In this document: positions 1-9,147 of the stretch, piece after piece
Layout: the number at the start of each line of letters is the position of its first letter
Numbering within the stretch: position 1 is the first letter of the stretch
NCBI RefSeq assembly: GCF_001719615.1
Contig: NZ_MDVX01000016.1
Coordinates: 1 to 64,000, forward strand
DNA: 64,000 bases
Direction of reading: 5' to 3'
Source: Neptunicoccus sediminis
GTDB taxonomy: Bacteria; Pseudomonadota; Alphaproteobacteria; Rhodobacterales; Rhodobacteraceae
Notes under the pieces: generated by a model
What the model was told of the DNA's origin: nothing
The model's input: the letters and a program-made list of their open reading frames with translations, nothing else
Databases searched by the model: none
Translations under genes and position numbers: made by a program

Positions 1-297
1 AATCGCGCCGTCCATTTGCGCCGCACCGGTGATCATGTTTTTCACATAGTCAGCGTGGCCCGGGCAATCAACGTGGGCGTAGTGACGGTTCTCTGTTTCA
101 TACTCAACGTGAGCAGTGGAAATAGTGATACCGCGTGCTTTTTCTTCTGGCGCGCCGTCGATCTCGTCATAGGCTTTGAACGAGTCGGAAAACTGCTTGG
201 TGATCGCAGCCGTCAGAGTCGTCTTGCCGTGGTCAACGTGGCCGATTGTACCGATGTTACAATGCGGCTTCGTGCGTTCAAATTTCTCTTTTGCCAT
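1..297 (-). CDS. tuf: Elongation factor Tu, N-terminal 99 residues (partial)
   Basis: EF-Tu delivers aminoacyl-tRNA to the ribosome as a GTPase in the cytoplasm. The visible part starts [20 protein letters not shown] and contains the P-loop GHVDHGKT and the G3 motif DCPGHADY; the switch I threonine region (ARGITIST) is also intact. The rest of the gene lies beyond the left edge of the window. Two ATG codons are adjacent (complement of 298-300 and 295-297); the second was chosen because it starts MAKEKF like other EF-Tu proteins and lies 5 nt after a GGAGG ribosome site. The gene is divergent from the P450. Alphaproteobacteria often carry two tuf copies; which copy this is cannot be told here. 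Confidence 0.98.
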   Translation of the reverse strand, partial: MAKEKFERTKPHCNIGTIGHVDHGKTTLTAAITKQFSDSFKAYDEIDGAPEEKARGITISTAHVEYETENRHYAHVDCPGHADYVKNMITGAAQMDGAI

Positions 298-590
298 CAT
301 GGCCTCCGTCTTCATGCGGCACGACAGTGCCAAGTGTGATAGGCCTTACCACAAGACCCGCAGAGATGCGACTGCACCCCGATTCCGATTTGCTGTCAGG
401 TAATTGGCCTGAGCACAAAAATCAACCGTCAAAATGGGGAAAAGGCGCTGCAAACCCTGTCTGTCACGGGGAAATCCCGATCCAACCGCCAGCACAGCCG
501 CCAACCCGCCGGTTTTGGCCTGAAACCGCCCCGTCAAACCACTGGAAGCGGTGGCGGTTTGGCCTATACTAAGCCTATAGGAGCCAGATC
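298..590. other. Divergent intergenic region tuf / P450
   Basis: This 293-base stretch separates two divergent genes and should hold both promoters. On the minus strand a TTGACG hexamer (complement of 427-432) is the best -35 candidate for tuf, but no convincing -10 follows at 16-18 bases, so no promoter is called. A TAGGAGCC ribosome site lies just before the P450 start. No tRNA-like fold or small gene was seen. Confidence 0.5.
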
Positions 591-1964
591 ATGCCTGATG
601 GAACCCGCCCCCCTGCCCTGCCGCCCAAAGTCGAACTGGTGCAACAACCGCTGGGTGTTTTGCAGACCCTGCGCAAGGCGCGGGAGAACCTGATAGAGAT
701 CATTCCCGAAATCGCTACAAAACAGCCCATCATCACCGGCAAGACCGGAATCATTCGCTGGCATATGGTGATGGACCCCGAAGCAAACCGGCGCATTCTG
801 AAGGACCGACTGGACATCTATCCCAAGTCCGATGTCACCAAGAACATCTTGCGTCCTGCGATTGGGGACAGTCTGTTCATTGCGGAAGGGGCGCATTGGC
901 GCTGGCAACGCCGCGCTGCAGCGCCGGTGTTTTCCCACCGCAATATCGCCGCGCTTGCCCCGATCATGTCCGCCAGCGCGCAGGCTGTTTGCGACCGGCT
1001 GGAGCGTTGCGACGGACAGGCCGATGTATTTGACGAAATGGTCCGCGCCACCTTTGAGGTGATTTCCGATGTCACCTTTTCGAGCACCGGCACAATGGAC
1101 AGTAGCGGCGTTCACAAGGCGATTGACGCCTATATCGACCAGACCGCGCGGGTGTCCTTGTTTGATGTGCTCGGCGTGCCCACCTGGGTGCCGCGCTGGT
1201 CGCGGGTATTTGGCCCGAATTCCCTTGGCAATATGAAATCCATCGCGGACCAAAGCATCAACGCCCGCCGCGCCAGTGGCCCCAAACCTGTGCCGGACCT
1301 GCTGGACCTGCTGCTCGAAGGCTCTGACCCCGAAACCGGCCGCCAGATGAACAGTGCGGAACTGCGGGACAATTTGCTGACCTTTATTGTGGCGGGCCAT
1401 GAAACGACCGCCCTGACCCTAAGCTGGGCGCTTTACCTGTGCGCCTTTGATCCGCAGGTTCAGGACAAGCTGCGGGAAGAGGCCCAATCCGTGTTGCAAG
1501 GCCGGATCGCCACCGGCGCGGATGCAGAGCGGATGCCCTATTGCACGCAAGTCATCAAAGAAACGCTGCGGCTCTACCCTCCTGCGGCCTTTCTGTCCCG
1601 CACGGCACAGGCGGAGGATACGCTTTGCGGGCGGGACATCCGGCGCAAGGATACGGTGATGTTGCCGGTCTATGCCCTGCACCGCAACGAACTGCTATGG
1701 GATGAACCGGATGCGTTCAAACCGGAGCGTTTCGGCCCCGATGCCAGCCACGACCGCTATAGCTGGCTGCCTTTTGGCGATGGCCCGCGCATCTGTATCG
1801 GCAGCCATTTCGCAATGGTCGAGGCCACGATCATCCTGTCCACGCTGATCTCCCGCTTCCGGTTTGAGCGGGTTGAGGGCCATGACCCGAAACCTGTGCT
1901 GGTGTTGACCCTGCGCCCCCAAGGGGGCGTGCCTTTGCGCATCTCCGCCGCCCCGCAGAGCTGA
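591..1964 (+). CDS. Cytochrome P450
   Basis: A 457-residue bacterial cytochrome P450, a soluble haem-thiolate monooxygenase that needs separate electron donors. The I-helix oxygen-activation motif AGHETT is near residue 268, the K-helix ExxR (KETLRLYPP) near 324, and the haem loop FGDGPRICIG carries the thiolate Cys402. Length and motif spacing are normal. The start ATG at 591 follows TAGGAGCC. Neither ferredoxin nor ferredoxin reductase is next to it, and the neighbours (tuf, nucleotidase) do not suggest a substrate. The sequence style (long-chain substrate type, CYP102/CYP4-like AGHETT) suggests a fatty-acid or terpenoid hydroxylase, but this is only a guess. Confidence 0.93.
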   Translation: MPDGTRPPALPPKVELVQQPLGVLQTLRKARENLIEIIPEIATKQPIITGKTGIIRWHMVMDPEANRRILKDRLDIYPKSDVTKNILRPAIGDSLFIAEGAHWRWQRRAAAPVFSHRNIAALAPIMSASAQAVCDRLERCDGQADVFDEMVRATFEVISDVTFSSTGTMDSSGVHKAIDAYIDQTARVSLFDVLGVPTWVPRWSRVFGPNSLGNMKSIADQSINARRASGPKPVPDLLDLLLEGSDPETGRQMNSAELRDNLLTFIVAGHETTALTLSWALYLCAFDPQVQDKLREEAQSVLQGRIATGADAERMPYCTQVIKETLRLYPPAAFLSRTAQAEDTLCGRDIRRKDTVMLPVYALHRNELLWDEPDAFKPERFGPDASHDRYSWLPFGDGPRICIGSHFAMVEATIILSTLISRFRFERVEGHDPKPVLVLTLRPQGGVPLRISAAPQS

Positions 1965-2032
1965 CACGGATTTTCTTGTTTCAGTACTGAAACAGTCCTA
2001 GGCTTTGGCATTCGCTTTGCCCTGGCTTCGGG

Positions 2033-2050
2033 GGTTCACAAGATTGTCAC
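2033..2050 (+). promoter_or_regulatory. Possible Pho box before the nucleotidase gene
   Basis: The 18 bases from 2033 form two half-sites, TTCACA and TGTCAC, about one helical turn apart, and match roughly 13 of 18 positions of the PhoB consensus (two CTGTCAT-like repeats separated by four A/T-rich bases). The site ends 75 bases before the start codon of a Tat-exported phosphoesterase, which is the kind of gene PhoB controls. This is inference from a hand match. Confidence 0.3.
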
Positions 2051-2124
2051 ACCCCCATGCTAGGTGCGCGGCACATCCGGCCCCAATTGGCCGGAGCCTG
2101 CCATCAGCCAACGGGAGCATTACC

Positions 2125-4104
2125 ATGACACGATCTTTTACCCGAATGAACCGGCGCAGTTTTCTAGGGGCTGGCGCGGCCTCCACTGCTTTGCTGGCGC
2201 TACATCCTTTTTCAGCCAACGCCGCCGCCAATCAGGCCCATTTGCGGATTATGGAAACCACCGATCTGCACGTCCACGTCTTTCCTTATGACTATTACGC
2301 CGACCGTCCGGCGGATAATGTCGGTCTGGCCCGCACCGCCGCCCATATCGACACGATCCGCGCGGAATCCACCAATTCCATGCTGGTCGACAACGGTGAC
2401 TTTCTTCAAGGCAACCCGATGGGGGATTACATCGCCTATGAGCGGGGCATGAAAGAGGGCGACACCCATCCGATCATCACGGCGATGAACACGCTCGGCT
2501 ATGAGGCATCGACCCTTGGCAACCATGAGTTCAACTACGGTCTGGACTTCCTTATGAAATCCCTTGCGGGTGCAGAATTCCCCGTGGTCAGTGCCAACGT
2601 GGTGACGGAAAAAGGCGCCAATCCCCGTGCGGATAAGGGGCTGGTGAAACCCTATGTGATCCTCGACAAAGAGATCACCGACGGGTCCGGTGAAACCCAC
2701 AGCCTGAAAATCGGACTGATCGGCTTTGTCCCGCCCCAGATCATGAACTGGGACCGCCGCCATCTGGAAGGCAAGGTAGAAGCCCGCGATATTCTGGAAA
2801 CCGCCCGCGCTTGGGTGCCGGAAATGAAAGAGAAAGGGGCCGATATTATCATCGCCCTGTCCCACTCCGGTATCGGGTCGGCACAGGAGACTGACGGCAT
2901 GGAAAACGCCTCTGTCCCGCTGGCCGCAGTGGAGGGAATCGATGCGCTGATGACGGGCCACAGCCATCTGGTCTTCCCGAGCGAGAAATACGCAGGCTTT
3001 GCAGCAGTTGACGCCGATAAAGGCACCATCCACGGCAAACCCGCAACGATGGGCGGCTTCTGGGGATCGCACCTTGGGGTGATCGACCTGATGCTGGAAA
3101 AATCCGGCAACGAATGGCAGGTGGTCACGTCCTCTACCGAAACCCGTCCGATTTCCGAACGGGACGAAAACCGCAAAACGGTGGCTCTGGTGGACAGTGT
3201 TGCCATGGTGGAAAACAGCGTTCAGGCGGAACACGATGCAACGCTTGCCTATGTGCGCCGTTCGGTCGGGAAAACCGATGCGCCGCTGCATTCCTATTTC
3301 GCACTGGTGGCGGATGATCCTTCGGTGCAGATCGTATCCCAAGCGCAGACCTGGTATATCACCGAGATGATGAAGGGCACCGAATGGGAAGCCCTGCCAA
3401 TCCTGTCTGCCGCTGCGCCGTTCAAAGCGGGTGGTCGGGGCGGGCCGGAGTATTACACAGATGTGCCAAAAGGTGATGTGGCGATCAAGAATGTATCCGA
3501 TCTTTACCTCTACCCGAACACGGTACGCGCGGTGAAAGTGACTGGCGCACAGGTGCGGGGCTGGTTGGAACGCTCTGCCGGTATGTTCAACCGCGTTGAA
3601 CCGGGCAAGCCGGATCAGGTTCTGCTGAACCCCGAATTTCCATCCTACAACTTTGATGTGATGGACGGTGTGACCTACAAAATCGACCTGTCCCAGCCTT
3701 CAAAGTTCGACGCAAAAGGGGTGGTGATCAATCCCGAAGCCAGCCGGATTGTGGACCTGATGTATCAGGGGAAACCTGTCACGGATGATATGGAATTTAT
3801 CGTGGCCACCAACAACTACCGCGCCAGTGGCGGCGGTGCGTTTCCCGGCGCGATGGGGGATACGATCGTCTTTGAAGGTCCGGACACCAACCGCGATGTG
3901 ATCGTGCGCTATATCGTGGAACAGGGGACCATCAACCCGACAGCCGATGGCAATTGGGGTTTTGCACCGCTGGAAAATACCAGCGTCCTGTTTGACACCG
4001 GCCCGAAAGGGGCAGAACGGATTTCCGACGTGAAGGGCGTCCAGCTTGAACAGGCCGGTGACGGGCCTGACGGGTTCGCCCGCTACCGCATCACGCTTGG
4101 CTAG
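2125..4104 (+). CDS. Tat-exported 5'-nucleotidase / 2',3'-cyclic phosphodiesterase (CpdB/UshA family)
   Basis: A periplasmic metallophosphoesterase that would strip phosphate from nucleotides, probably 2',3'-cyclic nucleotides and 3'-nucleotides. The start at 2125 (659 residues) follows ACGGGAGC; the longer upstream reading frame has no better site. The N-terminus has a twin-arginine signal (NRRSFLGAG, R10-R11) followed by a hydrophobic stretch and an Ala-rich cleavage region. The metal-binding blocks TTDLHVH, DNGDFLQG, GNHEFNYG and MTGHSH are intact, and the C-terminal half is the 5'-nucleotidase substrate domain (NNYRASGGG). Length is that of CpdB-like enzymes. A possible Pho box lies upstream. 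The exact substrate is not decided by the sequence. Confidence 0.9.
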   Translation: MTRSFTRMNRRSFLGAGAASTALLALHPFSANAAANQAHLRIMETTDLHVHVFPYDYYADRPADNVGLARTAAHIDTIRAESTNSMLVDNGDFLQGNPMGDYIAYERGMKEGDTHPIITAMNTLGYEASTLGNHEFNYGLDFLMKSLAGAEFPVVSANVVTEKGANPRADKGLVKPYVILDKEITDGSGETHSLKIGLIGFVPPQIMNWDRRHLEGKVEARDILETARAWVPEMKEKGADIIIALSHSGIGSAQETDGMENASVPLAAVEGIDALMTGHSHLVFPSEKYAGFAAVDADKGTIHGKPATMGGFWGSHLGVIDLMLEKSGNEWQVVTSSTETRPISERDENRKTVALVDSVAMVENSVQAEHDATLAYVRRSVGKTDAPLHSYFALVADDPSVQIVSQAQTWYITEMMKGTEWEALPILSAAAPFKAGGRGGPEYYTDVPKGDVAIKNVSDLYLYPNTVRAVKVTGAQVRGWLERSAGMFNRVEPGKPDQVLLNPEFPSYNFDVMDGVTYKIDLSQPSKFDAKGVVINPEASRIVDLMYQGKPVTDDMEFIVATNNYRASGGGAFPGAMGDTIVFEGPDTNRDVIVRYIVEQGTINPTADGNWGFAPLENTSVLFDTGPKGAERISDVKGVQLEQAGDGPDGFARYRITLG

Positions 4105-4117
4105 ATGGGCGTCCCTT

Positions 4118-4142
4118 GGGGCGGGTTACAGCGACCTGCCCC
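4118..4142. terminator. Hairpin between convergent genes
   Basis: A 9-bp stem (GGGGCGGGT with ACCTGCCCC, one G.T pair) around a 7-base loop follows the nucleotidase stop and lies just before the 3' end of the convergent M48 gene. There is no U-run, so termination is inferred from position only. Confidence 0.4.
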
Positions 4143-4164
4143 GATTGGAACCGATCCGCGCGCC

Positions 4165-5280
4165 CTAACCGCAAACCTGTTGCAGCGCACGCCATTCGGA
4201 CGGGGTCAGGACCGGCGTGAACGGACCATCCCCGATGGCATCCGCAGCGCGGGCCGCATCGGCGCGACCTTGCAGGTCGGGGTGGCTCGCCAGATGGGAC
4301 ATGAAACCGGCGGTGTCGCCGTGTTCTTCCCGAAGCGTCAAAAAGAACTGGGCAAAGGAATCCGCGGGCAATCCTGCGGCTGCCAGTCTTTTATGGGCAA
4401 AGACATCCGCGCCGGTTTCCGCCTGCTGGGAATATTTTGCCGAGATCATCTGCTCTGCCAGCACCAGCGCCAGCGCACCGCCTGCAAAATCCCCGAACAC
4501 CATACCAAGGATCCCCACCGAACCGGCAGAGCGCAGCATCAACCGCGTCGGATCGCGGTGCACCACATGGCCGACCTCATGCCCGAGCACGCCTGCAACT
4601 TCTTCGGGGCTCTGGGCTGCGTCGATCAATCCACGGAACAGCACCACCTGACCGCCCGGCACCGCAAACGCATTGATCATATCGTGATCGAACACGGCGA
4701 CCTTCAGATCGTAAGGCACCTCTGCCTCCCCTACGATCCGCGCGGTCATCTTGCGCAGCGCCCGAATCCCTGCCGGTCTGTCGCAGGTCATTTCTTCCAG
4801 ATCACCGCCCAGAAAGGTGCTGATCTGGGACAATGCAGTGCGCCCCAGTGCAGCCTCTCTTTCCGGCGGAATCATCGTGGCAAGCTGGTTGGCAAGAGAG
4901 GGCAGGATCACGACCATGATGATCAGGACCGATGCCACAGCCCCGCCAGCCCATAAAAACAGTTGGCGCATTTTTGAACCGGACACGCTGACCTTGCCAA
5001 GATTCGGTGAAATGACGCGGATGATATGCTCTGCCGGTCCGTGGGGCAGGATCAGTCGGGCAATCCCGTCCTGCCCCTGCGTTAAAACGATGCCTTCGTC
5101 GCGCGCCTGATCCGTGACCTCTCGCAATTCGGACACAGGCCACAGGATGTCTGCACCACTGTCTCGGCGGATCACCAGAACCTCGGTTCCGTGCTGGTGG
5201 TCGCGGTGGACCGCCACCTGATGCTGACGCGCCGAAACACCGTCGAAATACTTGCCTCTGGCCGGTTCGTTCACTTCCAC
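4165..5280 (-). CDS. M48-family membrane metalloprotease
   Basis: A 371-residue zinc metalloprotease of family M48. The first ~100 residues are a small soluble N-terminal domain seen in such proteins, a single membrane helix follows near 109-133, and the protease domain has HEVGH at 234-238 with the third zinc ligand in ETGAD (E288). The start codon is GTG at 5280, supported by AAAGGGA a few bases upstream. It lies 17 bases downstream of the YjgN-like gene and is surely co-transcribed with it. Family knowledge points to quality control of membrane or outer-membrane proteins; the pairing with YjgN is common but the partner role is unknown. Confidence 0.88.
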   Translation of the reverse strand: MEVNEPARGKYFDGVSARQHQVAVHRDHQHGTEVLVIRRDSGADILWPVSELREVTDQARDEGIVLTQGQDGIARLILPHGPAEHIIRVISPNLGKVSVSGSKMRQLFLWAGGAVASVLIIMVVILPSLANQLATMIPPEREAALGRTALSQISTFLGGDLEEMTCDRPAGIRALRKMTARIVGEAEVPYDLKVAVFDHDMINAFAVPGGQVVLFRGLIDAAQSPEEVAGVLGHEVGHVVHRDPTRLMLRSAGSVGILGMVFGDFAGGALALVLAEQMISAKYSQQAETGADVFAHKRLAAAGLPADSFAQFFLTLREEHGDTAGFMSHLASHPDLQGRADAARAADAIGDGPFTPVLTPSEWRALQQVCG

Positions 5281-5297
5281 AACCGTCCCTTTCGTTG

Positions 5298-6593
5298 TTA
5301 GATCGCCGCGCCCACATCCAGCGCATCGGCAAAGCCTTCGGCTTCGACCATCTCGTCACGGCTGCGCTGCTGAATGTCGTCCAGCGCGGCAGGGTTCAGG
5401 ATTTGCGTCTCCTGCACGTAATGCTCCAGAATGGGTTGACGCACGAAAATCAGGGCAAACACCCCGTAAAGCACCAGCATCATGATATAGCCCAAGAAAA
5501 CCATAAAAATGCCAATCGCCTCGGCCAGTCCGAAATCCGCCAGACCGCCGAATTCGCTCAGGTCTTCGACTGCGAACAGATCGGACGATCCAAGGAAATT
5601 CCCCGCAACGATGAAAAAGGCCGTGAACACCATCCCCGCACAGGTTGACGATAAAAGACCGCCCAGAACATAGGTCCAGAACACTTTGGCACCGCGCGGA
5701 GTCGCGCTGAACTGCACCGTATTGCCGAGCCGTTTGGTCCCCGCCATGATCCGGAAAGACGCAACCGAGTAATAAATCACCGCATAATAGAACCACAAGG
5801 CGCCAAAGAACGTCAGCACCAACCAGACCGGCTGACCGTTGGAGGCGGCAAGCAAGGCAGGGATCGCTATAGCCGCCGCCGCAATGAAATAGTGTTTCAT
5901 CGCGGGATACAGGCTTTGCCAGCGGCCGTGCTGCACAAATCGCGCATTGCCGTACCACGTGCGGTCGATTTTGTACTTTTCCAGCAGAAATGTCTGACGC
6001 GGCAGTAACAGACCAAGCGACAGGATCGTCAGAATCCAGTGCCCTGTGGCCCGCCAGACATAGCCCCAAGCCGCCGGTTCCACCCCGAACCGCACCCCGC
6101 GCCAGCGGGTGCGGGACAGGATATATCGGCGTGCGCGGTACTGGGCATAAAAGATAAAGGGAAAGACCGCAACCAGCGTGGCCTGACTCGCCGCGATTTG
6201 CAGCGCCGTGTCCTGCCCGCTGCCCGAACCGGACAACAGGGACAGCCCTGCGAACATCAAAAGCAGTTGGAACAACCCCAGATAAACCGCCAGAAACGCC
6301 ACCGCGATCAAAAAGCCGAGAAGTTTTTCCAGCCCGTTTCCGGTATATTCCATCGGATCACCCCCCGGTGCCGTAGCCGACCAGAAGTATTTGCGCACGC
6401 GGGTTTTGGCCCAAAAGCGGTAGAGGCCAAGCGTCACAAGCGTTAGCAAGGCAGTTTTAAGGCCAAGGCGGAACAGCGGCCCCTGTGTCCCGCGATAGTC
6501 CACCTGCATGGGCGGATCAGCCGGTCCGTCAGACGGGCTGTCCGCATGGGCTGTCAGGCGGGAAAACGGGTCATTGGGCGTTGCACTGCTCAT
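5298..6593 (-). CDS. YjgN/DUF898 family polytopic membrane protein
   Basis: A 431-residue protein with several hydrophobic segments, recognisable as the YjgN/DUF898 family by the repeated pattern GLYRFWAKTRVRKYFWS (near residue 55) and the later R-W-R / YNA-RFVQHGR blocks. The start at 6593 follows AAAGG. The N-terminal 45 residues are polar and disordered. It is the first gene of a two-gene unit with the M48 protease. The family's role is not established; it is an inner-membrane protein possibly forming a carrier or a scaffold. Confidence 0.85.
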   Translation of the reverse strand: MSSATPNDPFSRLTAHADSPSDGPADPPMQVDYRGTQGPLFRLGLKTALLTLVTLGLYRFWAKTRVRKYFWSATAPGGDPMEYTGNGLEKLLGFLIAVAFLAVYLGLFQLLLMFAGLSLLSGSGSGQDTALQIAASQATLVAVFPFIFYAQYRARRYILSRTRWRGVRFGVEPAAWGYVWRATGHWILTILSLGLLLPRQTFLLEKYKIDRTWYGNARFVQHGRWQSLYPAMKHYFIAAAAIAIPALLAASNGQPVWLVLTFFGALWFYYAVIYYSVASFRIMAGTKRLGNTVQFSATPRGAKVFWTYVLGGLLSSTCAGMVFTAFFIVAGNFLGSSDLFAVEDLSEFGGLADFGLAEAIGIFMVFLGYIMMLVLYGVFALIFVRQPILEHYVQETQILNPAALDDIQQRSRDEMVEAEGFADALDVGAAI

Positions 6594-6684
6594 AACGGCC
6601 TTTCAGGAAATCTTTGGCTTTGGGGGATAATGCACGGCCAGCGTGAAACAGGAAAGCCGTAATCCACGGGCGTCTGAGGATGGC

Positions 6685-6718
6685 AAACAACCGGCACTTG
6701 GTGCCGCGCCGGTTGTTT
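6685..6718 (-). terminator. Terminator after parC
   Basis: An 11-bp perfect stem (AAACAACCGGC with GCCGGTTGTTT) with a 12-base loop follows the parC stop by a few bases on the minus strand. The right arm ends in a short U-run, consistent with an intrinsic terminator. Confidence 0.65.
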
Positions 6719-6723
6719 TGACC

Positions 6724-9051
6724 TTAATCGGTGAATTTGTTGTCCCGCGGAAAGCCGCGCGGCGCCATGCGGCCGGCGCTTGCCCGCTTGCCGATCCATT
6801 CGTCCAGTTCAATCTGGGTGCGGGTACGCCCTGCCGGATCAAGCCAGCTAAGCCCTTCGGCCAGATTGAAGGTTTTGGCGTCACTCAGCCCGCCGTCCTT
6901 GTATTTTTGCAGGCGGACGCCCTTGCCGCGACCAAGTTCGGGCAGTTCGCTGACAGGGAAGACCAGAACCTTGCGGTTTTCCCCGACACAGGCCACGTGA
7001 TCCCCTTCAACCGGCGTACAGACCAGCGCTTTGACATCGTTGCGCACGTTCAGAACCTGCCGCCCTGTGCGGGTCTGGGCAATCACATCGTCCTCTGCCA
7101 CAACAAAACCGTCGCCCGCACTGCTGGCCACCAGCAGTTTGCGCCCCGGTTTGTGCAAGAACATCGTGACCATTTCCACCTCGTTGGGCAGCTCCACCAT
7201 CAGGCGCACCGGTTCCCCCATGCCGCGCCCGCCGGGCAAGGCATTACAGCCGAGCGTGTAAAACCGTCCGTTTGATCCCAGCAGCAACAGCCGGTCCGTG
7301 GTTTCCGCATGGAACAAGAAGCGGCCTTCGTCACCGTCCTTGAACTTCAGTTCCTGCTTGAGATCGATATGCCCCTTCATCGCCCTGATCCAGCCCATCG
7401 CGGAACAGACCACAGTGATCGGCTCCCGCTCTATCATGGCTTCCAGCGGTACTTCCTCAAACTCCGGCGCATCTTCCAGCAAGGTGCGACGCTGCCCGCC
7501 CGCAGACTTCTTGCCGAAACGGGTGCGTGTTTCCTTCAGTTCTTCGACGATCCGGTCCCATTGCAGCTCTTCCGAACCGATCAGTTTCTCCAGCGCATCC
7601 AGTTCGGCCCAGAGTTCCTCGCGCTCCTTGCGCAATTCCATTTCTTCCAGACGTCGCAAGCTGCGCAGACGCATGTTCAGAATGGCTTCGGACTGGGCTT
7701 CGGTCAGTTGTTCGGCATCCGGTGCGATCACATCGGATGGCGCGACATAATCCGCCTCGCTGATTGCTTTGGGATGATCCTTTGACCAGTCCTCCAGCAG
7801 CAGGGCCGCTTTGGGATCGTCATCATACCGGATAATGTCGATCACACGGTCGAGGTTCAGGAAGGCAATAATAAAGCCTTCCAGCACTTCCAGCCGTTTT
7901 TCGATCTTGTCCAGACGGAATTGAGAGCGGCGCAGCAACACATCGCGGCGGTGGTCCACAAAGGCACGCAAGACTTCTTTCAGGCTGCACACTTTGGGGG
8001 TGCGGCCGTCAATCAGCACGTTCATGTTCATGGAGAACCGTGTTTCCAGATCGGACTGGCGGAACAGGGTTTCCATCAGAACGATCGGATCAACCGTCTT
8101 GCTGCGCGGTTCCAGAACCAGCCGGATGTCATCCGCACTCTCGTCGCGCACATCCGCCAGAATCGGTATTTTCTTGGCATTGATCAGTTCTGCGATCTTT
8201 TCGATCAGCTTGGATTTTTGCACCTGATAGGGAATTTCGGTGACAACAATCTGCCACTGGCCCCGCGTCAGTTCCTCTTTTTCCCAACGCGCCCGCACCC
8301 GAAACGCGCCACGCCCCGTTTTATAGGCCTGCGCAATATTCTCGCGCGGTTCTACCAGCACACCGCCGGTGGGGAAATCCGGTCCCGGCACATAGTCGAG
8401 CAGCTTTTCGTCCGTTGTGCCCGGCACCTTGATCAGGCGGATCGCGGCAGAACACAGTTCTTCGATGTTATGGGGCGGAATATTGGTCGCCATCCCCACC
8501 GCAATCCCGGTAGAGCCGTTGGCCAGCAGGTTCGGGAAAGAGGCAGGCAGAACCGAAGGTTCGGTCAGGCGACCGTCATAGTTGTCCCGAAAATCGACGG
8601 CATTTTCTTCCATGCCTTCCAGCATGGCTTCGGCCACGGCTGTCATCCGCGCTTCGGTGTAACGGGCCGCCGCAGGGTTATCCCCGTCAATGTTGCCAAA
8701 GTTGCCCTGACCGTCCACCATCGGGTAGCGCACGTTGAAATCCTGCGCCAGTCGGGCCATCGCATCATAGATCGCCGCGTCGCCGTGGGGGTGGAAATCC
8801 CCCATCGTGTCACCGCTGATCTTGGCAGATTTCAGATACTTGCCGTTAGAGGCCAGTTTGAGGCGGCTCATCGCGTAGAGAATGCGGCGGTGGACCGGCT
8901 TTAATCCATCGCGGGCATCCGGCAGAGCGCGGTGCATAATGGTGGACAGAGCGTAGGTCAGATACCTGTCGCCAATCGCACGGCGCAGGGTTTCTACGGC
9001 AGTGCCACCACTGTTTTCAATTGAATCGGGATCATCGAAAGTGTCAGACAT
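6724..9051 (-). CDS. parC: DNA topoisomerase IV subunit A
   Basis: ParC (775 residues) is the DNA-cleaving subunit of topoisomerase IV, which decatenates daughter chromosomes. The start MSDTFDD at 9051 was chosen over an upstream ATG because the extra 14 residues are not family-like. The catalytic tyrosine is Y131 in AARYTEARM, and the helix-turn-helix with the quinolone region (HPHGDAAIYDAM) is at 88-98. The C-terminal beta-pinwheel blades are present but shorter than in GyrA. ParE is not nearby. In the quinolone region the position equal to E. coli Ser80 is alanine (A92) and Glu84 is Asp96. Confidence 0.96.
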   Translation of the reverse strand: MSDTFDDPDSIENSGGTAVETLRRAIGDRYLTYALSTIMHRALPDARDGLKPVHRRILYAMSRLKLASNGKYLKSAKISGDTMGDFHPHGDAAIYDAMARLAQDFNVRYPMVDGQGNFGNIDGDNPAAARYTEARMTAVAEAMLEGMEENAVDFRDNYDGRLTEPSVLPASFPNLLANGSTGIAVGMATNIPPHNIEELCSAAIRLIKVPGTTDEKLLDYVPGPDFPTGGVLVEPRENIAQAYKTGRGAFRVRARWEKEELTRGQWQIVVTEIPYQVQKSKLIEKIAELINAKKIPILADVRDESADDIRLVLEPRSKTVDPIVLMETLFRQSDLETRFSMNMNVLIDGRTPKVCSLKEVLRAFVDHRRDVLLRRSQFRLDKIEKRLEVLEGFIIAFLNLDRVIDIIRYDDDPKAALLLEDWSKDHPKAISEADYVAPSDVIAPDAEQLTEAQSEAILNMRLRSLRRLEEMELRKEREELWAELDALEKLIGSEELQWDRIVEELKETRTRFGKKSAGGQRRTLLEDAPEFEEVPLEAMIEREPITVVCSAMGWIRAMKGHIDLKQELKFKDGDEGRFLFHAETTDRLLLLGSNGRFYTLGCNALPGGRGMGEPVRLMVELPNEVEMVTMFLHKPGRKLLVASSAGDGFVVAEDDVIAQTRTGRQVLNVRNDVKALVCTPVEGDHVACVGENRKVLVFPVSELPELGRGKGVRLQKYKDGGLSDAKTFNLAEGLSWLDPAGRTRTQIELDEWIGKRASAGRMAPRGFPRDNKFTD

Positions 9052-9147
9052 GCAGATCGTGATATAGCCCTGTTGAATCCGCGTCCAGATCACAGTTCAT
9101 CTTGACGCGAATTACTTGCAGGGGCGAATCCGCTGCGGGTTGAACCC

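Noticed and set aside
4105-4956. Long plus-strand reading frames across the M48, DUF898 and parC genes (and many others of the same kind)
   Set aside because: They lie antisense to well-supported genes, have no family features, and their composition is that of a high-G+C shadow frame.
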